This document shows, piece by piece, positions 5,846 through 13,389 of a stretch of 13,874 nucleotides of DNA (position 1 is its first letter; every line of letters starts with the position of its first letter). The notes below the pieces were generated by a model, which was not told where the DNA came from, made no database searches, and saw only the letters and a program-made list of their open reading frames with translations. The translations under genes and the position numbers were made by a program. The stretch is from JACCUZ01 sp038246575 (GTDB lineage: Bacteria; Actinomycetota; Actinomycetes; JACCUZ01), in contig JBBRVU010000107.1 of NCBI GenBank assembly GCA_038246575.1, positions 1 to 13,874 on the forward strand, in the 5' to 3' direction.

Positions 5846-8431
5846 CGGCGCGACCCGCCGCGGCGCCCACTCCTCCAGCCAGGCGTTGAACGCATCAGCC
5901 GCGAGCGGCCGGCTCATCCAGTAGCCCTGCGCCGTGTCGCAGCCCAGCTGCTGCAGCCGGTTCCAGGTGTCCTCGTCCTCGACGCCCTCGGCGACCACGT
6001 CACGGCCCAGGCGGTGACCCAGGTCGACGATGGCGCCGACGATGGCGAACGAGTCGGCGCCGTCGGCCTCGTCCTGTCCGGGCGTCAGGAACGACCTGTC
6101 GATCTTGACCTCCGAGACCGGCAGGCGTTGCAGGTAGGACAGCGAGGAGTAGCCGGTGCCGAGGTCGTCGATCGAGAGCCGGACCCCGAGCGAGCGGAGC
6201 CGGTGCAGCGCCTCGATGGCGCGCTCGGGGTCGGCCATCAGGCTGGATTCCGTGATCTCCAAGGTGACTGCTGACGACGGGACCTCGACTGCGGCGAGCG
6301 CGCGAGCGATCTCGTCGACGAATGACGCATCGAGCAGGCTGCGGGGCGAGATGTTGATGGCGATCCCCAGCGGGCGACCGGCTCGGCGCCAGCCGGCGCA
6401 GGCATCCAGCGACTGTCGCATCACAGCGAACGTCAGTGGTGTGATCAGTCCGCTGTGCTCGGCGACCGGGATGAAGTCGTCGGGCTGGATGAAACCGCGC
6501 TCTGGGTGGATCCACCGGACGAGTGCCTCGGCGCCCATGACCTCACCGTCGGAGAGTCGGATCTTCGGCTGGAAGTGCACGATCAGCTCGCCACCGGTGA
6601 TGGCGTCGCGGAGCTCGGTCAGCAGCGTGAGGCTGGCCGGGCTCCTGACCTCGAGCTCCGGTCGGTACGTCTCGACCCCGGTGCGGCGTGATTTGGCGGC
6701 GAACATCGCGATGTCGCTGCGGCGCAGGAGGTCATGGGCCGCGCTCCCGTCCGCCGTGCTCGCGACTCCGAGGCTGGCTTCCACGGTGACCTGCAGCTCG
6801 TCGAGCTGGTACGGGCGGGCGAACGCGTGGCGGATGAGCGCCACGACCGAGGCAGTCGTTGCCTCGTCGTCACTTAGCAGCAGCACGGCGTACTCGTTGC
6901 CCGACAGCCGCGCGACCAGGGCGTCGGACGGGACGCTCCGGTCGAGGCGCTCGGCCACCATCTGAAGCAGTGCATCGCCCGTCCGGTAGCCGAGGGTGTC
7001 GTTGATGTCCTTGAAGCGGTCCAGGTCCAGCAGGATCGCCGTCGCCTGGCCGCCGTCGGCCAGGTGCTCGACGACCCTCTCCTCCAGACAGCGACGGTTG
7101 GGCAGGCCGGTGAGCTCGTCGAGCAGGGACCGGCGCAGCTCGTCCTCGGTCTGCTCACGGATGACGTCGGCTCGTCGGGCGTTGCGCAGGGTGACGCTCA
7201 GGTGGTTGCCGACCGCGATCAGCTCGCGCAGGTCACTGCTGGCGAAGGTCTCCACGTCGCCCAGCCGGTCGCCCACGAGCAACGTCCCGATGACCTGACC
7301 GTCGCCCTGCAGCGGCATCGCGACGGCGTCCCGCAGCCCCGTCGACCGGATCGCCCCGCCGACGGCCCTGTCCTTGGTCCCCCGGCGCACGAGCAACGAC
7401 CCGGCGGCGAGCCACGGCCCCAGGGCCGCCGCCTTGCCGTCACCGGTGACTTCGCCCACTGAACCGTTGTAGTTGGCGACCCACCGACGGTGCGCTCCGG
7501 CGAACTCCTCGTGCAGCACCAGCTCGGCGACCTCGGCCTTGAGTGACCGCGTCATCCAGACCAGAGCCGTCCGAGCAGCAGAGTCGACGTCGAGCTGGCC
7601 GCCGACCTCGCCGGTGAACTGGCTGAGCTGCTCGAGACTCTCCGTCCGCCGGCGCAACCGGTTCTGGGAGCGCTGCGCGAACACCAGGACGGCGACCACG
7701 ACCCCCACCGTCCACAACGCACGCCAGTCGACCGTGACGACGTAGACCAGGACGAGCGCGAAGCTGGCATTCACCAGCGGCGCCACCTGCCCCACACTCA
7801 GCAGATCGCGCTGCACGTGCGGCCGCTCACCGGTGTCCGCGGCGATCACCAGGGTCAGCAGGATGCTGCCGAGCAGATCGCTGGTCAGCACTGCGAGCCC
7901 GACCGCGAGCCAGGTGCGAGGACCGAGCGGCGGCGCGCCCCCGGCAGCGAGCTGATAGACGGCGACCACGGTGCCGGCCTCGAGTGCGTACTGCGACAGG
8001 TTGAAGGCCAGCTTGCGCAGGCTCCGACGGTTGCGCCACGCCAGCGGGGCAAGCGCGCCGACCAGTCGCGCGATGACCAGGTGGGTCGGCGATACCAGGA
8101 AGAGCCCCACGACCAGCGGCAGCTCGTTGAGCGAGATCGAGTAGGCGTTGCGGCCGACGGGCAGGTAGACGACGGCGAGCTCCGCAGCGGCAAAGCCGAG
8201 GACCAGCAGCCCGAGCATGAGCCAGGGCTGGCCGGTCACGTCCACCGGAGCGGGAAGTCGGTCGACCCGGAGCAGGTAAAGCGCGATCGCTGCCGCGGTG
8301 ACGGTCGCAATCAGGGTCCAGACCAAGACAGCGCTGCGTCGCCCGACCACAGGGTCGGGCGACGGGTCAGCGGGGTCCGGGGCGTGGACGTCGGGCCGGG
8401 AGCGGGGTCCAGGATCGACGTCTGAGGTCAC
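5828..8431 (-). CDS. Membrane GAF-GGDEF-EAL protein, predicted c-di-GMP phosphodiesterase
   Basis: The 867-residue protein has a Pro/Asp-rich cytoplasmic N-tail, about seven hydrophobic spans between residues 34 and 245 (for example AVLVWTLIATVTAAAIALYLL), a GAF-like domain (about 260-410), a GGDEF domain (about 420-590) opening with LLDELTGLPNRR, and an EAL domain (about 605-860). The GGDEF signature is degenerate, SGNEY at 510-514, with no clear RxxD I-site, so cyclase activity is doubtful. The EAL domain looks complete: EALVRW from 635, then NISP, EITES, SIDDLGTGYSSL, KIDRSF, EGVE and QGYWMSRP. Predicted role: hydrolysis of c-di-GMP controlled by the membrane/GAF/GGDEF parts. GTG at 8431-8429 is chosen because it overlaps the protease stop (GTGA); the frame stays open further upstream only because of the protease repeats. 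Its 3' end overlaps the convergent DUF4439 gene. Confidence 0.93.
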   Translation of the reverse strand: MTSDVDPGPRSRPDVHAPDPADPSPDPVVGRRSAVLVWTLIATVTAAAIALYLLRVDRLPAPVDVTGQPWLMLGLLVLGFAAAELAVVYLPVGRNAYSISLNELPLVVGLFLVSPTHLVIARLVGALAPLAWRNRRSLRKLAFNLSQYALEAGTVVAVYQLAAGGAPPLGPRTWLAVGLAVLTSDLLGSILLTLVIAADTGERPHVQRDLLSVGQVAPLVNASFALVLVYVVTVDWRALWTVGVVVAVLVFAQRSQNRLRRRTESLEQLSQFTGEVGGQLDVDSAARTALVWMTRSLKAEVAELVLHEEFAGAHRRWVANYNGSVGEVTGDGKAAALGPWLAAGSLLVRRGTKDRAVGGAIRSTGLRDAVAMPLQGDGQVIGTLLVGDRLGDVETFASSDLRELIAVGNHLSVTLRNARRADVIREQTEDELRRSLLDELTGLPNRRCLEERVVEHLADGGQATAILLDLDRFKDINDTLGYRTGDALLQMVAERLDRSVPSDALVARLSGNEYAVLLLSDDEATTASVVALIRHAFARPYQLDELQVTVEASLGVASTADGSAAHDLLRRSDIAMFAAKSRRTGVETYRPELEVRSPASLTLLTELRDAITGGELIVHFQPKIRLSDGEVMGAEALVRWIHPERGFIQPDDFIPVAEHSGLITPLTFAVMRQSLDACAGWRRAGRPLGIAINISPRSLLDASFVDEIARALAAVEVPSSAVTLEITESSLMADPERAIEALHRLRSLGVRLSIDDLGTGYSSLSYLQRLPVSEVKIDRSFLTPGQDEADGADSFAIVGAIVDLGHRLGRDVVAEGVEDEDTWNRLQQLGCDTAQGYWMSRPLAADAFNAWLEEWAPRRVAPLRALR

Positions 8432-10047
8432 GAGCCCCAGTCTGCCGATGCCCACGACTTTCCGGCCCACGACTTGCCGAGCCAGCTGTCGCCGGCCCAG
8501 GACTTTCCGGCCCAGGACTTGCCCGCCCAGGACTTGCCCGCCCAGGACTTGCCGGACCAGGAGTGGTCGGACCAGGACTTGCCCGCCCACGACTTCCCGG
8601 CCCAGGACTTGCCCGCCCAGGACTTGCCGGACCACGTCGACTCGCACGCGCAGTCGCCGGTCCACTCCTCGCTGCCCCAGAAGCCTGCTTCCCAGGCGGA
8701 GAACGCGGCACTGGCGGGTGCCCACTTCCTCGCGTTGAAGTTGCCGAGGACGTGCTTCTCCCCGGTCAGCTCGACTCCGTTGTCCGCGACGTGCTGACTG
8801 CCGCGAGCCTGCTCCAACGAACCGAGGCCGGTGGACTTTGCCCAGCTCTGACTCGACGACGGCGTGGATCGCAGGTAAGCGCGGTAGACGTCGAGCTCGC
8901 CGTTGCCGCGACCGGCGGAGTCGGCGTACGGCATCGACTCGGCTGAGTCGCGCAGCAGCGCCTTGACCTGGTCGGGCTTGAGGTTCGGCCGGCTCTCCAG
9001 CAGGAGGGCGACGGCTCCGGAGACCACCGCGGCTGCCTGCGAGGACCCGCTGCCCTTGAAGAAGCGGTCGTCGACGCGGGCGCTCGGGTGTGCCTCGTCG
9101 ACGTAGGAGCCGGGGTTGCGCAGCGACTTGATCGACTTGCCGGGCGCGACCAGGTCGACCCGCCGGGCCGCGTCTCCGCGGCTGCTGAACTCAGGGACCG
9201 TGTCGTCGGAGGCGCTGACCGTGTTCTTCGTGTCAGAGGCGCCGACGGCGAGGACGTACGGGTCGTACGCCGGGTTGTTCAGGCGCGGCTGGTCGGTGCC
9301 GCTGTTGCCACCGGAGACGACCACCACGATGCCCGCGCGCCAAGCATTCTCGACGGCATGCGTCAGCGGGTCGACGCGGTAGTCCTGCACGCCGTCGGTC
9401 CCGTAGGACAGGTTCAGGACTCGGATCGGGTTGCGCGGGTCGTCGTTGCGGTGCTGGACGACCCAGTCGATGGCTGCGACGACCTGCGAGACGTCCACCG
9501 CTCCCTCGGCGGTGCCGACCTTGAGGCTGGTCAGCTCAGCTCGGGGGGCGATGCCCTGGAACCGGCCGAGTCCCAGCAGTGACTGCGGGTCGTTGCCGGC
9601 GATGATGCCAGCCATGTGTGTGCCGTGACCGAACGTGTCGAGGTAGCGGTGCTCGTCGGACTGGCTCTCGAAGGACAGGTCCGGACCGTTGACGACGTTG
9701 CCCGACGTGAGGCCATCGACGGGTACGACGCCGGTGTCGACCAGGGCGACCCCGACACCCTTGCCGCTGTAGCCCCTGGCATAGAGACGGTCGGCGCCGA
9801 TCACCTGGGCCACGTGGTCGAGTTCGGTGACGCCGTCGTCGACGATCCAGCCGGTCGGTCCGAGCAGGCTGCCCACGGTGCCGCTCAGCAGCCCGGTCGT
9901 GGTCGAGGTCACGCCCGTGACCGTCGAGACGAGGCCGTCCAGCAGCCCGGCCTGCGCGGGGGCGGCGGTGCCGCCCAGTGCCGCAAAGGAGAGGGACGTG
10001 GCCAGCACACCTGCTGCGACCTGGGTCCGACGTAGCCGACGCTGCAT
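8428..10047 (-). CDS. Secreted S8 (subtilisin-like) protease with C-terminal Trp-pentad repeats
   Basis: The 539-residue protease starts at ATG 10047 with GGAGGAG 7 nt upstream. A signal peptide (1-33, basic RRLRR, hydrophobic core, AQA cleavage site) is followed by a short Gly/Thr/Leu-rich segment instead of a classical I9 propeptide. The peptidase domain (about 75-385) holds the triad Asp104 (VALVDTGV), His141 (FGHGTHMAG) and Ser336 (GSGSSQAAA), plus oxyanion Asn248 (SGGNSG). The Ser motif is GSSQAAA where most subtilases have GTSMAxP. A Trp-rich linker with a Cys-x-Cys leads into 13 W-x-x-x-S type pentads (472-537) that end two residues before the stop. No LPxTG motif or membrane anchor follows. 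Its TGA overlaps the GTG of the GGDEF-EAL gene, implying co-expression. An alternative upstream ATG (10116) would destroy the signal peptide. Confidence 0.93.
   Translation of the reverse strand: MQRRLRRTQVAAGVLATSLSFAALGGTAAPAQAGLLDGLVSTVTGVTSTTTGLLSGTVGSLLGPTGWIVDDGVTELDHVAQVIGADRLYARGYSGKGVGVALVDTGVVPVDGLTSGNVVNGPDLSFESQSDEHRYLDTFGHGTHMAGIIAGNDPQSLLGLGRFQGIAPRAELTSLKVGTAEGAVDVSQVVAAIDWVVQHRNDDPRNPIRVLNLSYGTDGVQDYRVDPLTHAVENAWRAGIVVVVSGGNSGTDQPRLNNPAYDPYVLAVGASDTKNTVSASDDTVPEFSSRGDAARRVDLVAPGKSIKSLRNPGSYVDEAHPSARVDDRFFKGSGSSQAAAVVSGAVALLLESRPNLKPDQVKALLRDSAESMPYADSAGRGNGELDVYRAYLRSTPSSSQSWAKSTGLGSLEQARGSQHVADNGVELTGEKHVLGNFNARKWAPASAAFSAWEAGFWGSEEWTGDCACESTWSGKSWAGKSWAGKSWAGKSWSDHSWSGKSWAGKSWAGKSWAGKSWAGDSWLGKSWAGKSWASADWGS
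8437..8634 (-). repeat. 15-bp tandem repeats encoding W-A/S-G-K-S pentads
   Basis: These are fourteen Trp codons at exact 15-nt spacing (residues 472 to 537 of the protease), giving 13 pentads: mostly W-A-G-K-S or W-S-G-K-S, with variants WSDHS, WAGDS, WLGKS and WASAD. Units differ at wobble positions (GCG/GCC, GGC/GGG/GGA, TCC/TCG), so protein sequence appears to be conserved more than DNA sequence. The array is coding and has no spacers, so it is not CRISPR. Confidence 0.95.
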
Positions 10048-10054
10048 TCTTGAT

Positions 10055-10061
10055 CTCCTCC
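10055..10061 (-). promoter_or_regulatory. Strong ribosome binding site of the S8 protease
   Basis: GGAGGAG on the minus strand lies 7 nt before the ATG at 10047. This fixes the start of the protease and excludes the longer upstream reading. Confidence 0.85.
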
Positions 10062-10065
10062 GTGA

Positions 10066-10085
10066 CGGTGGGACGGCTCCCACCG
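10066..10085 (-). promoter_or_regulatory. Hairpin directly upstream of the protease Shine-Dalgarno
   Basis: This is a perfect 8-bp stem (CGGTGGGA with TCCCACCG) closing a GCCG loop, ending 4 nt before GGAGGAG. No U-tract follows, so it is unlikely to be a terminator. Its position suggests a role in mRNA stability or translation control of the protease/GGDEF-EAL transcript. Confidence 0.5.
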
Positions 10086-10116
10086 ATGTCAACGGGTCAA
10101 GAATCGGCAATACCAC

Positions 10117-10147
10117 TTACCGTAATGAGTAAATTACCCAAAGTTAC
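10117..10147. promoter_or_regulatory. TTAC/GTAA inverted-repeat cluster, possible operator
   Basis: This AT-rich island in a GC-rich leader has two adjacent 9-bp palindromes, TTACCGTAA (10117-10125) and GTAAATTAC (10129-10137), with a further GTTAC at 10143-10147. It sits 70-100 nt upstream of the protease ATG, where a promoter or operator is expected. I could not define a convincing -35/-10 pair. Confidence 0.45.
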
Positions 10148-10153
10148 GCCGGG

Positions 10154-10199
10154 CGGGGTGACGCCGGACCGCTCGACTGGCCGGTCGGCGTCCACCCCG
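10154..10199. terminator. Long GC-rich stem-loop after the carbohydrate operon
   Basis: On the minus strand CGGGGTG pairs with CACCCCG, ACGCCG with CGGCGT and ACCG with CGGT, with single-base bulges and a loop of roughly ten bases. It begins 27 nt past the stop of the secreted glycosidase-like gene and ahead of the protease promoter region. There is no U-tract, as is common for actinobacterial terminators. It probably separates the two operons. Confidence 0.6.
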
Positions 10200-10225
10200 C
10201 GAAGACAGCCCACCATGGTCGACCC

Positions 10226-12259
10226 TCAGCGCCGTACGACGGTGAACCCTCCGGCGACGACGGTGACGGGAACGGAGCGCGCCGCCCTCGACGTGGCGGC
10301 CCGGACCAGGTGGCCCGTCCCGTCGTACACCTCGACCCTGGCCGAACCCCGTCCGGGGACGTCGACCGTCGTGCGCCGGTCCGAGGTGGCGGCGCTGCGC
10401 AGGAGTGCGGTGCCGTGCCGGGCCCCGCCGAGCACCAGACGTGACAGCAGCGGCTCGACCATGAGCGCGTCGAGGCGGGCCTCGTCCCCTGCTTCGGCGA
10501 CCGTGGTCGCGGTGACGGTCGTCCGGCCCCGAGGCAGCGTGACCGGCAGCGTCACCGGTAGCAGCGCTCCTGCGGCTGGCGAGTCCCCCTGGGCTCCCAC
10601 GTCCCCGGACCGCACCCTGCCAAGGACGCGACCACCGGCCCGGAAAGTCGTCACGGCGCTGCTGCCGGGCTGAAGCTCGACCACGACCTGTAGCAGCCGG
10701 GCCGCGCCCCGTCCTACCCGGACCTCGACCGTGCTCGACGCCGGGAGCGCGACATAACCTGAGCCGCCGTACTGCGACTCGCCCGTCCACAGTGACTCCG
10801 GCGCGACCGCATGTGCGCCGCCGGTCAGGGTCCCCGTCTCGGCTTGGACGTCCGCGCTGCCAATCCTCTCGCGGACCTCCGCTGTCTGGGCCGTCGCTGC
10901 GATGGCGGGGTGCGCATCCAGCGCCAGCATCGAGAGCAGACCGTGGATGGTGGACTCGGCTCCTGCGTTGCGGTTGAGGTTGCCGTTCGCCTCGACGCCG
11001 TCGACGGTGCGCCCCGTCGACGGGTCGTAGGCAGGCTGACCGGACGCATTGGCGCCGAAGTACCAGGCCGCAACGATGCCGGCGAGCCGGCGCATCCCCG
11101 TCGATCCGGTGACATCGGCGGTCGACAGCAGGGACTGCAGCCGCGAGTCGACACCATAGGCGATCTGAGACCCGTCGATCCGGGTCGGCAGCCGCCCGTT
11201 GTCCGGGCCGCCGGATGTCAGCATCCAGGGATCGAAGGTCGCTGAGTCGCTGACCGCCGGGGTCAGCAGGTCGTCGTCGTCCAGGACGATGGACGCGCGA
11301 GCCAGGGCAGCCGGCATCTGCGAGCCCCAGGCGTGCCAGACCGACTGCGAGAGCCCCCAGGGCCGCATGGCGCCGAAGGGCCAGCTGCGCGCGTCCCCGC
11401 CACCGAGCATCGCGAGACCCGCGGCGAGCTTGCGCAGCGCGTCCCTAGCGGGCGCCGGGCCGTCGGCACCGACGTACGCCGAAAGCCCGAGGACTGCCTC
11501 GGCCGTCGCGTCGCCGCCCTCGACGACGAGCCAGGCCGGCGTCTGCCGGCCATCCACGTCGAGAAACATCCCATGGTCGTCGAGCGTCTGGCGCTGTACG
11601 GCAGCGATGCCGAGGTCGAGCCGGTCGGCGAGAAAGGCGGCGAAGGCCTGGTCCTCCGGGGAGGCCGAGCCGCGGAACGCCGCGTAGCCCTCTCCGAGCG
11701 CCCAGATCGTGCGCGCCAACCAGTAGGACTCGTCGGAGTCGGACGGGTCGGGCAGCTCCTTCGGCTCCGCGCTGGGGTTGAGCGTGCCGTCCGGCTGCAT
11801 CCACAGGACGACGTTGCCGACGTCCGGTCCGGCGACAGTCTGGAAGAAGGTCAGGCCACGAAGGAGCTGGTAGGCCGTGTCCCGGCTCGAGCCGGAACCG
11901 GTCTGGAGCCAGTGCCGGGTATAGACCACGGCTGCCCGCGAGACGTCGTCGGCGTTGTAGGCGCCCTGCCCCCAGGTGCCGTCCGCCCGGCGCTCCCCCC
12001 CGCCGATCCGCTCGTAGCTGCCGTCCTCGCGCCGATCCGCGTAGGTCCAGACCACGCCGAGCTCGGGCTGCTCGTTCGCGTGGTACGTCGTGTGCCCGGT
12101 CTGCACGGGCGGGGCGACTCGGGCGCCGAGCCAGTCCAGGTGGGCGAGGTTCGTGAGCGGAGTCGGCGGGGCCGCGGCCGCATAGGCCGGGCCGGTCGCC
12201 ACGAGGGCGCCCAGCAGAGCCAGCACGAGGACGACGATGGCGGTACGTGTGGGCTTCAT
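10226..12259 (-). CDS. Secreted glycosidase-like protein with C-terminal CBM35/6-like module
   Basis: The 677-residue protein has a clear signal peptide (MKPTRTAIVVLVLALLGALV..., cleavage near AYA, residue 27). The first ~440 mature residues are helix- and Trp/Tyr-rich with segments such as YHANEQPELGVVWTYADR, YWLARTIWALGEGYAAF and AGAESTIHGLLSMLAL, which resemble the (alpha/alpha)6 toroid glycosidase superfamily; I cannot assign a GH family or catalytic residues. From about residue 470 the sequence VQAETGTLTGGAHAV, followed by YGGSGYVAL and later ARLDALMVEP, matches the beta-sandwich pattern of CBM35/CBM6 modules. ATG 12259 is preferred because GGAG lies 5 nt upstream and it starts the signal peptide; ATG 12292, overlapping the GH130 stop as ATGA, would add 11 residues and lacks a good RBS. 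It is the last gene after the permease and GH130 genes, suggesting extracellular processing or binding of a glycan whose fragments are imported. Confidence 0.75.
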   Translation of the reverse strand: MKPTRTAIVVLVLALLGALVATGPAYAAAAPPTPLTNLAHLDWLGARVAPPVQTGHTTYHANEQPELGVVWTYADRREDGSYERIGGGERRADGTWGQGAYNADDVSRAAVVYTRHWLQTGSGSSRDTAYQLLRGLTFFQTVAGPDVGNVVLWMQPDGTLNPSAEPKELPDPSDSDESYWLARTIWALGEGYAAFRGSASPEDQAFAAFLADRLDLGIAAVQRQTLDDHGMFLDVDGRQTPAWLVVEGGDATAEAVLGLSAYVGADGPAPARDALRKLAAGLAMLGGGDARSWPFGAMRPWGLSQSVWHAWGSQMPAALARASIVLDDDDLLTPAVSDSATFDPWMLTSGGPDNGRLPTRIDGSQIAYGVDSRLQSLLSTADVTGSTGMRRLAGIVAAWYFGANASGQPAYDPSTGRTVDGVEANGNLNRNAGAESTIHGLLSMLALDAHPAIAATAQTAEVRERIGSADVQAETGTLTGGAHAVAPESLWTGESQYGGSGYVALPASSTVEVRVGRGAARLLQVVVELQPGSSAVTTFRAGGRVLGRVRSGDVGAQGDSPAAGALLPVTLPVTLPRGRTTVTATTVAEAGDEARLDALMVEPLLSRLVLGGARHGTALLRSAATSDRRTTVDVPGRGSARVEVYDGTGHLVRAATSRAARSVPVTVVAGGFTVVRR

Positions 12260-12288
12260 GTGCTCTCCAGACCTCAGGGTCTTGCCGC

Positions 12289-13389
12289 TCATGTGTGATC
12301 GAGCCTGGCCACGCCGATCTTGGAGTCGGCCATGCCGTAGAAGACGAACCGGACGCCGTCGATCTCCTCGACCGCGGTCGGGAAGACGACGTTCGGCACC
12401 GTCCCTTCCAGCTCGTCGCCGGTCTCCGGCACGAGGATCGGCTCGGGGCTGCGGGCGGTCACTCGCGAGGGATCCGCGGGGTCCAGCAGCATGGCCCCGG
12501 CTGCGTACCGCACCCGCTGCGTCGTCGGGTCGAAGCCGACCGGCTGCTCGCCGGTGACGCCGTGGTGGATGAGCAGCCATCCCTCCGGGACGCGCAGCGG
12601 CGGCGGCCCGGCGCCGATCTTCAGGTCCTCGTAGGGATGCCGGGACAGGGCGACGCACCGGTGGTCACGGGGCCGGGCGAGCGCCCGCACGTCCGCGAGC
12701 GCCTCGTCCACCGGGACGTAGGAGATCCAGATGCCGGGCCGTGGGTCGGTGACGCCGGCGGGTAGGTGCACAGTCTCGCCCTCGCGCAGCCACCCCAGGT
12801 CCCACATCGGCCGGTGCAGCATCGCGTAGGCCAGGCGGCCCGAGGGGTCCGGGACGGGCTCCGGGAAGAACACTGCGTCCTTGTTCGGGAACATGCACAG
12901 GTCCGTGTCCAGGTCCGGCTGGTAGGCGAACTGCACGGGGCCCAGCCGGCGCCAGGTGCGCAGATCCTCAGACACGGCCACCGCGAGGCGAGGACCGAGC
13001 GGCCCGAAGGCGACATAGGTCATGAGATGCCGTCCGAGCGACGGGACCCAGGTAGTGCGCGGATCCTCGACGCCGGCGTTCGCGGCACCGCGCTCCCAAC
13101 CCTCGTCGGGAGCGAGCACCACGCCGCGGCGTTCGACCGCGACCGGGAGTCCGTCCTCGACGACGACCTCGGCGAGTCCCACGCGCGACACGTTGCCCGC
13201 CGCGACGAGCCGGGGCAGCAGGTGCAGGCGTCCGTCCGGCGTACGACCACTGGCGGGGTTGAGGACACCGAGCTCCTCGATCGGGTTGCCCGGCTCCGGC
13301 GCCATCACGACGCCGAGCCGGGTCAACGAGTACGGGACTGTTCCGGCGGTCGTCGACGTGGACAAGGCGCCGCGGTCGGGCACGGTCAT
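12289..13389 (-). CDS. GH130 family glycosidase/phosphorylase (beta-mannoside type)
   Basis: The 366-residue cytoplasmic protein (no signal peptide) matches GH130, a five-bladed beta-propeller family of inverting phosphorylases and some hydrolases acting mainly on beta-mannosides. Visible family features: LNPASGR near the N-terminus, AGVEDPR with Asp109 in the position of the catalytic acid, NKDAVFFPEPV in the middle, LLIHHGV, a YAAGAMLLDPADPSRVTARS segment, and the C-terminal TVPNVVFPTAV and YGMADSKIGVARLD. The precise substrate, and whether phosphate is used, cannot be told from sequence alone. The ATG at 13389 overlaps the permease stop by ATGA, and its own stop is 30 nt before the start chosen for the secreted glycosidase-like protein. 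Co-transcription with an ABC sugar permease indicates breakdown of an imported oligosaccharide. Confidence 0.88.
   Translation of the reverse strand: MTVPDRGALSTSTTAGTVPYSLTRLGVVMAPEPGNPIEELGVLNPASGRTPDGRLHLLPRLVAAGNVSRVGLAEVVVEDGLPVAVERRGVVLAPDEGWERGAANAGVEDPRTTWVPSLGRHLMTYVAFGPLGPRLAVAVSEDLRTWRRLGPVQFAYQPDLDTDLCMFPNKDAVFFPEPVPDPSGRLAYAMLHRPMWDLGWLREGETVHLPAGVTDPRPGIWISYVPVDEALADVRALARPRDHRCVALSRHPYEDLKIGAGPPPLRVPEGWLLIHHGVTGEQPVGFDPTTQRVRYAAGAMLLDPADPSRVTARSPEPILVPETGDELEGTVPNVVFPTAVEEIDGVRFVFYGMADSKIGVARLDHT

Noticed and set aside
8437..8634. CRISPR-like periodic repeat
   Set aside because: The 15-bp units are contiguous, have no spacers and are in frame within a protease gene.
8432..8725. 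N-terminal extension of the GGDEF-EAL protein across the protease repeat region
   Set aside because: Part of the repeat is open in all six frames because of its composition. The extension would be a frame-shifted copy of the protease tail, and the GTG at 8431 overlapping the protease stop is the natural start.
10100..10147. BldD box or WhiG/FliA-type promoter
   Set aside because: TTAC and GTAA half-sites occur, but the spacing does not fit the BldD consensus. GCCGATTC near 10101 resembles a FliA -10 but no TAAA element lies at the right distance.
10048..10225. c-di-GMP riboswitch (GEMM type) in the protease leader
   Set aside because: It would fit the c-di-GMP theme, but I see none of the conserved GEMM core sequence; only simple hairpins are present.
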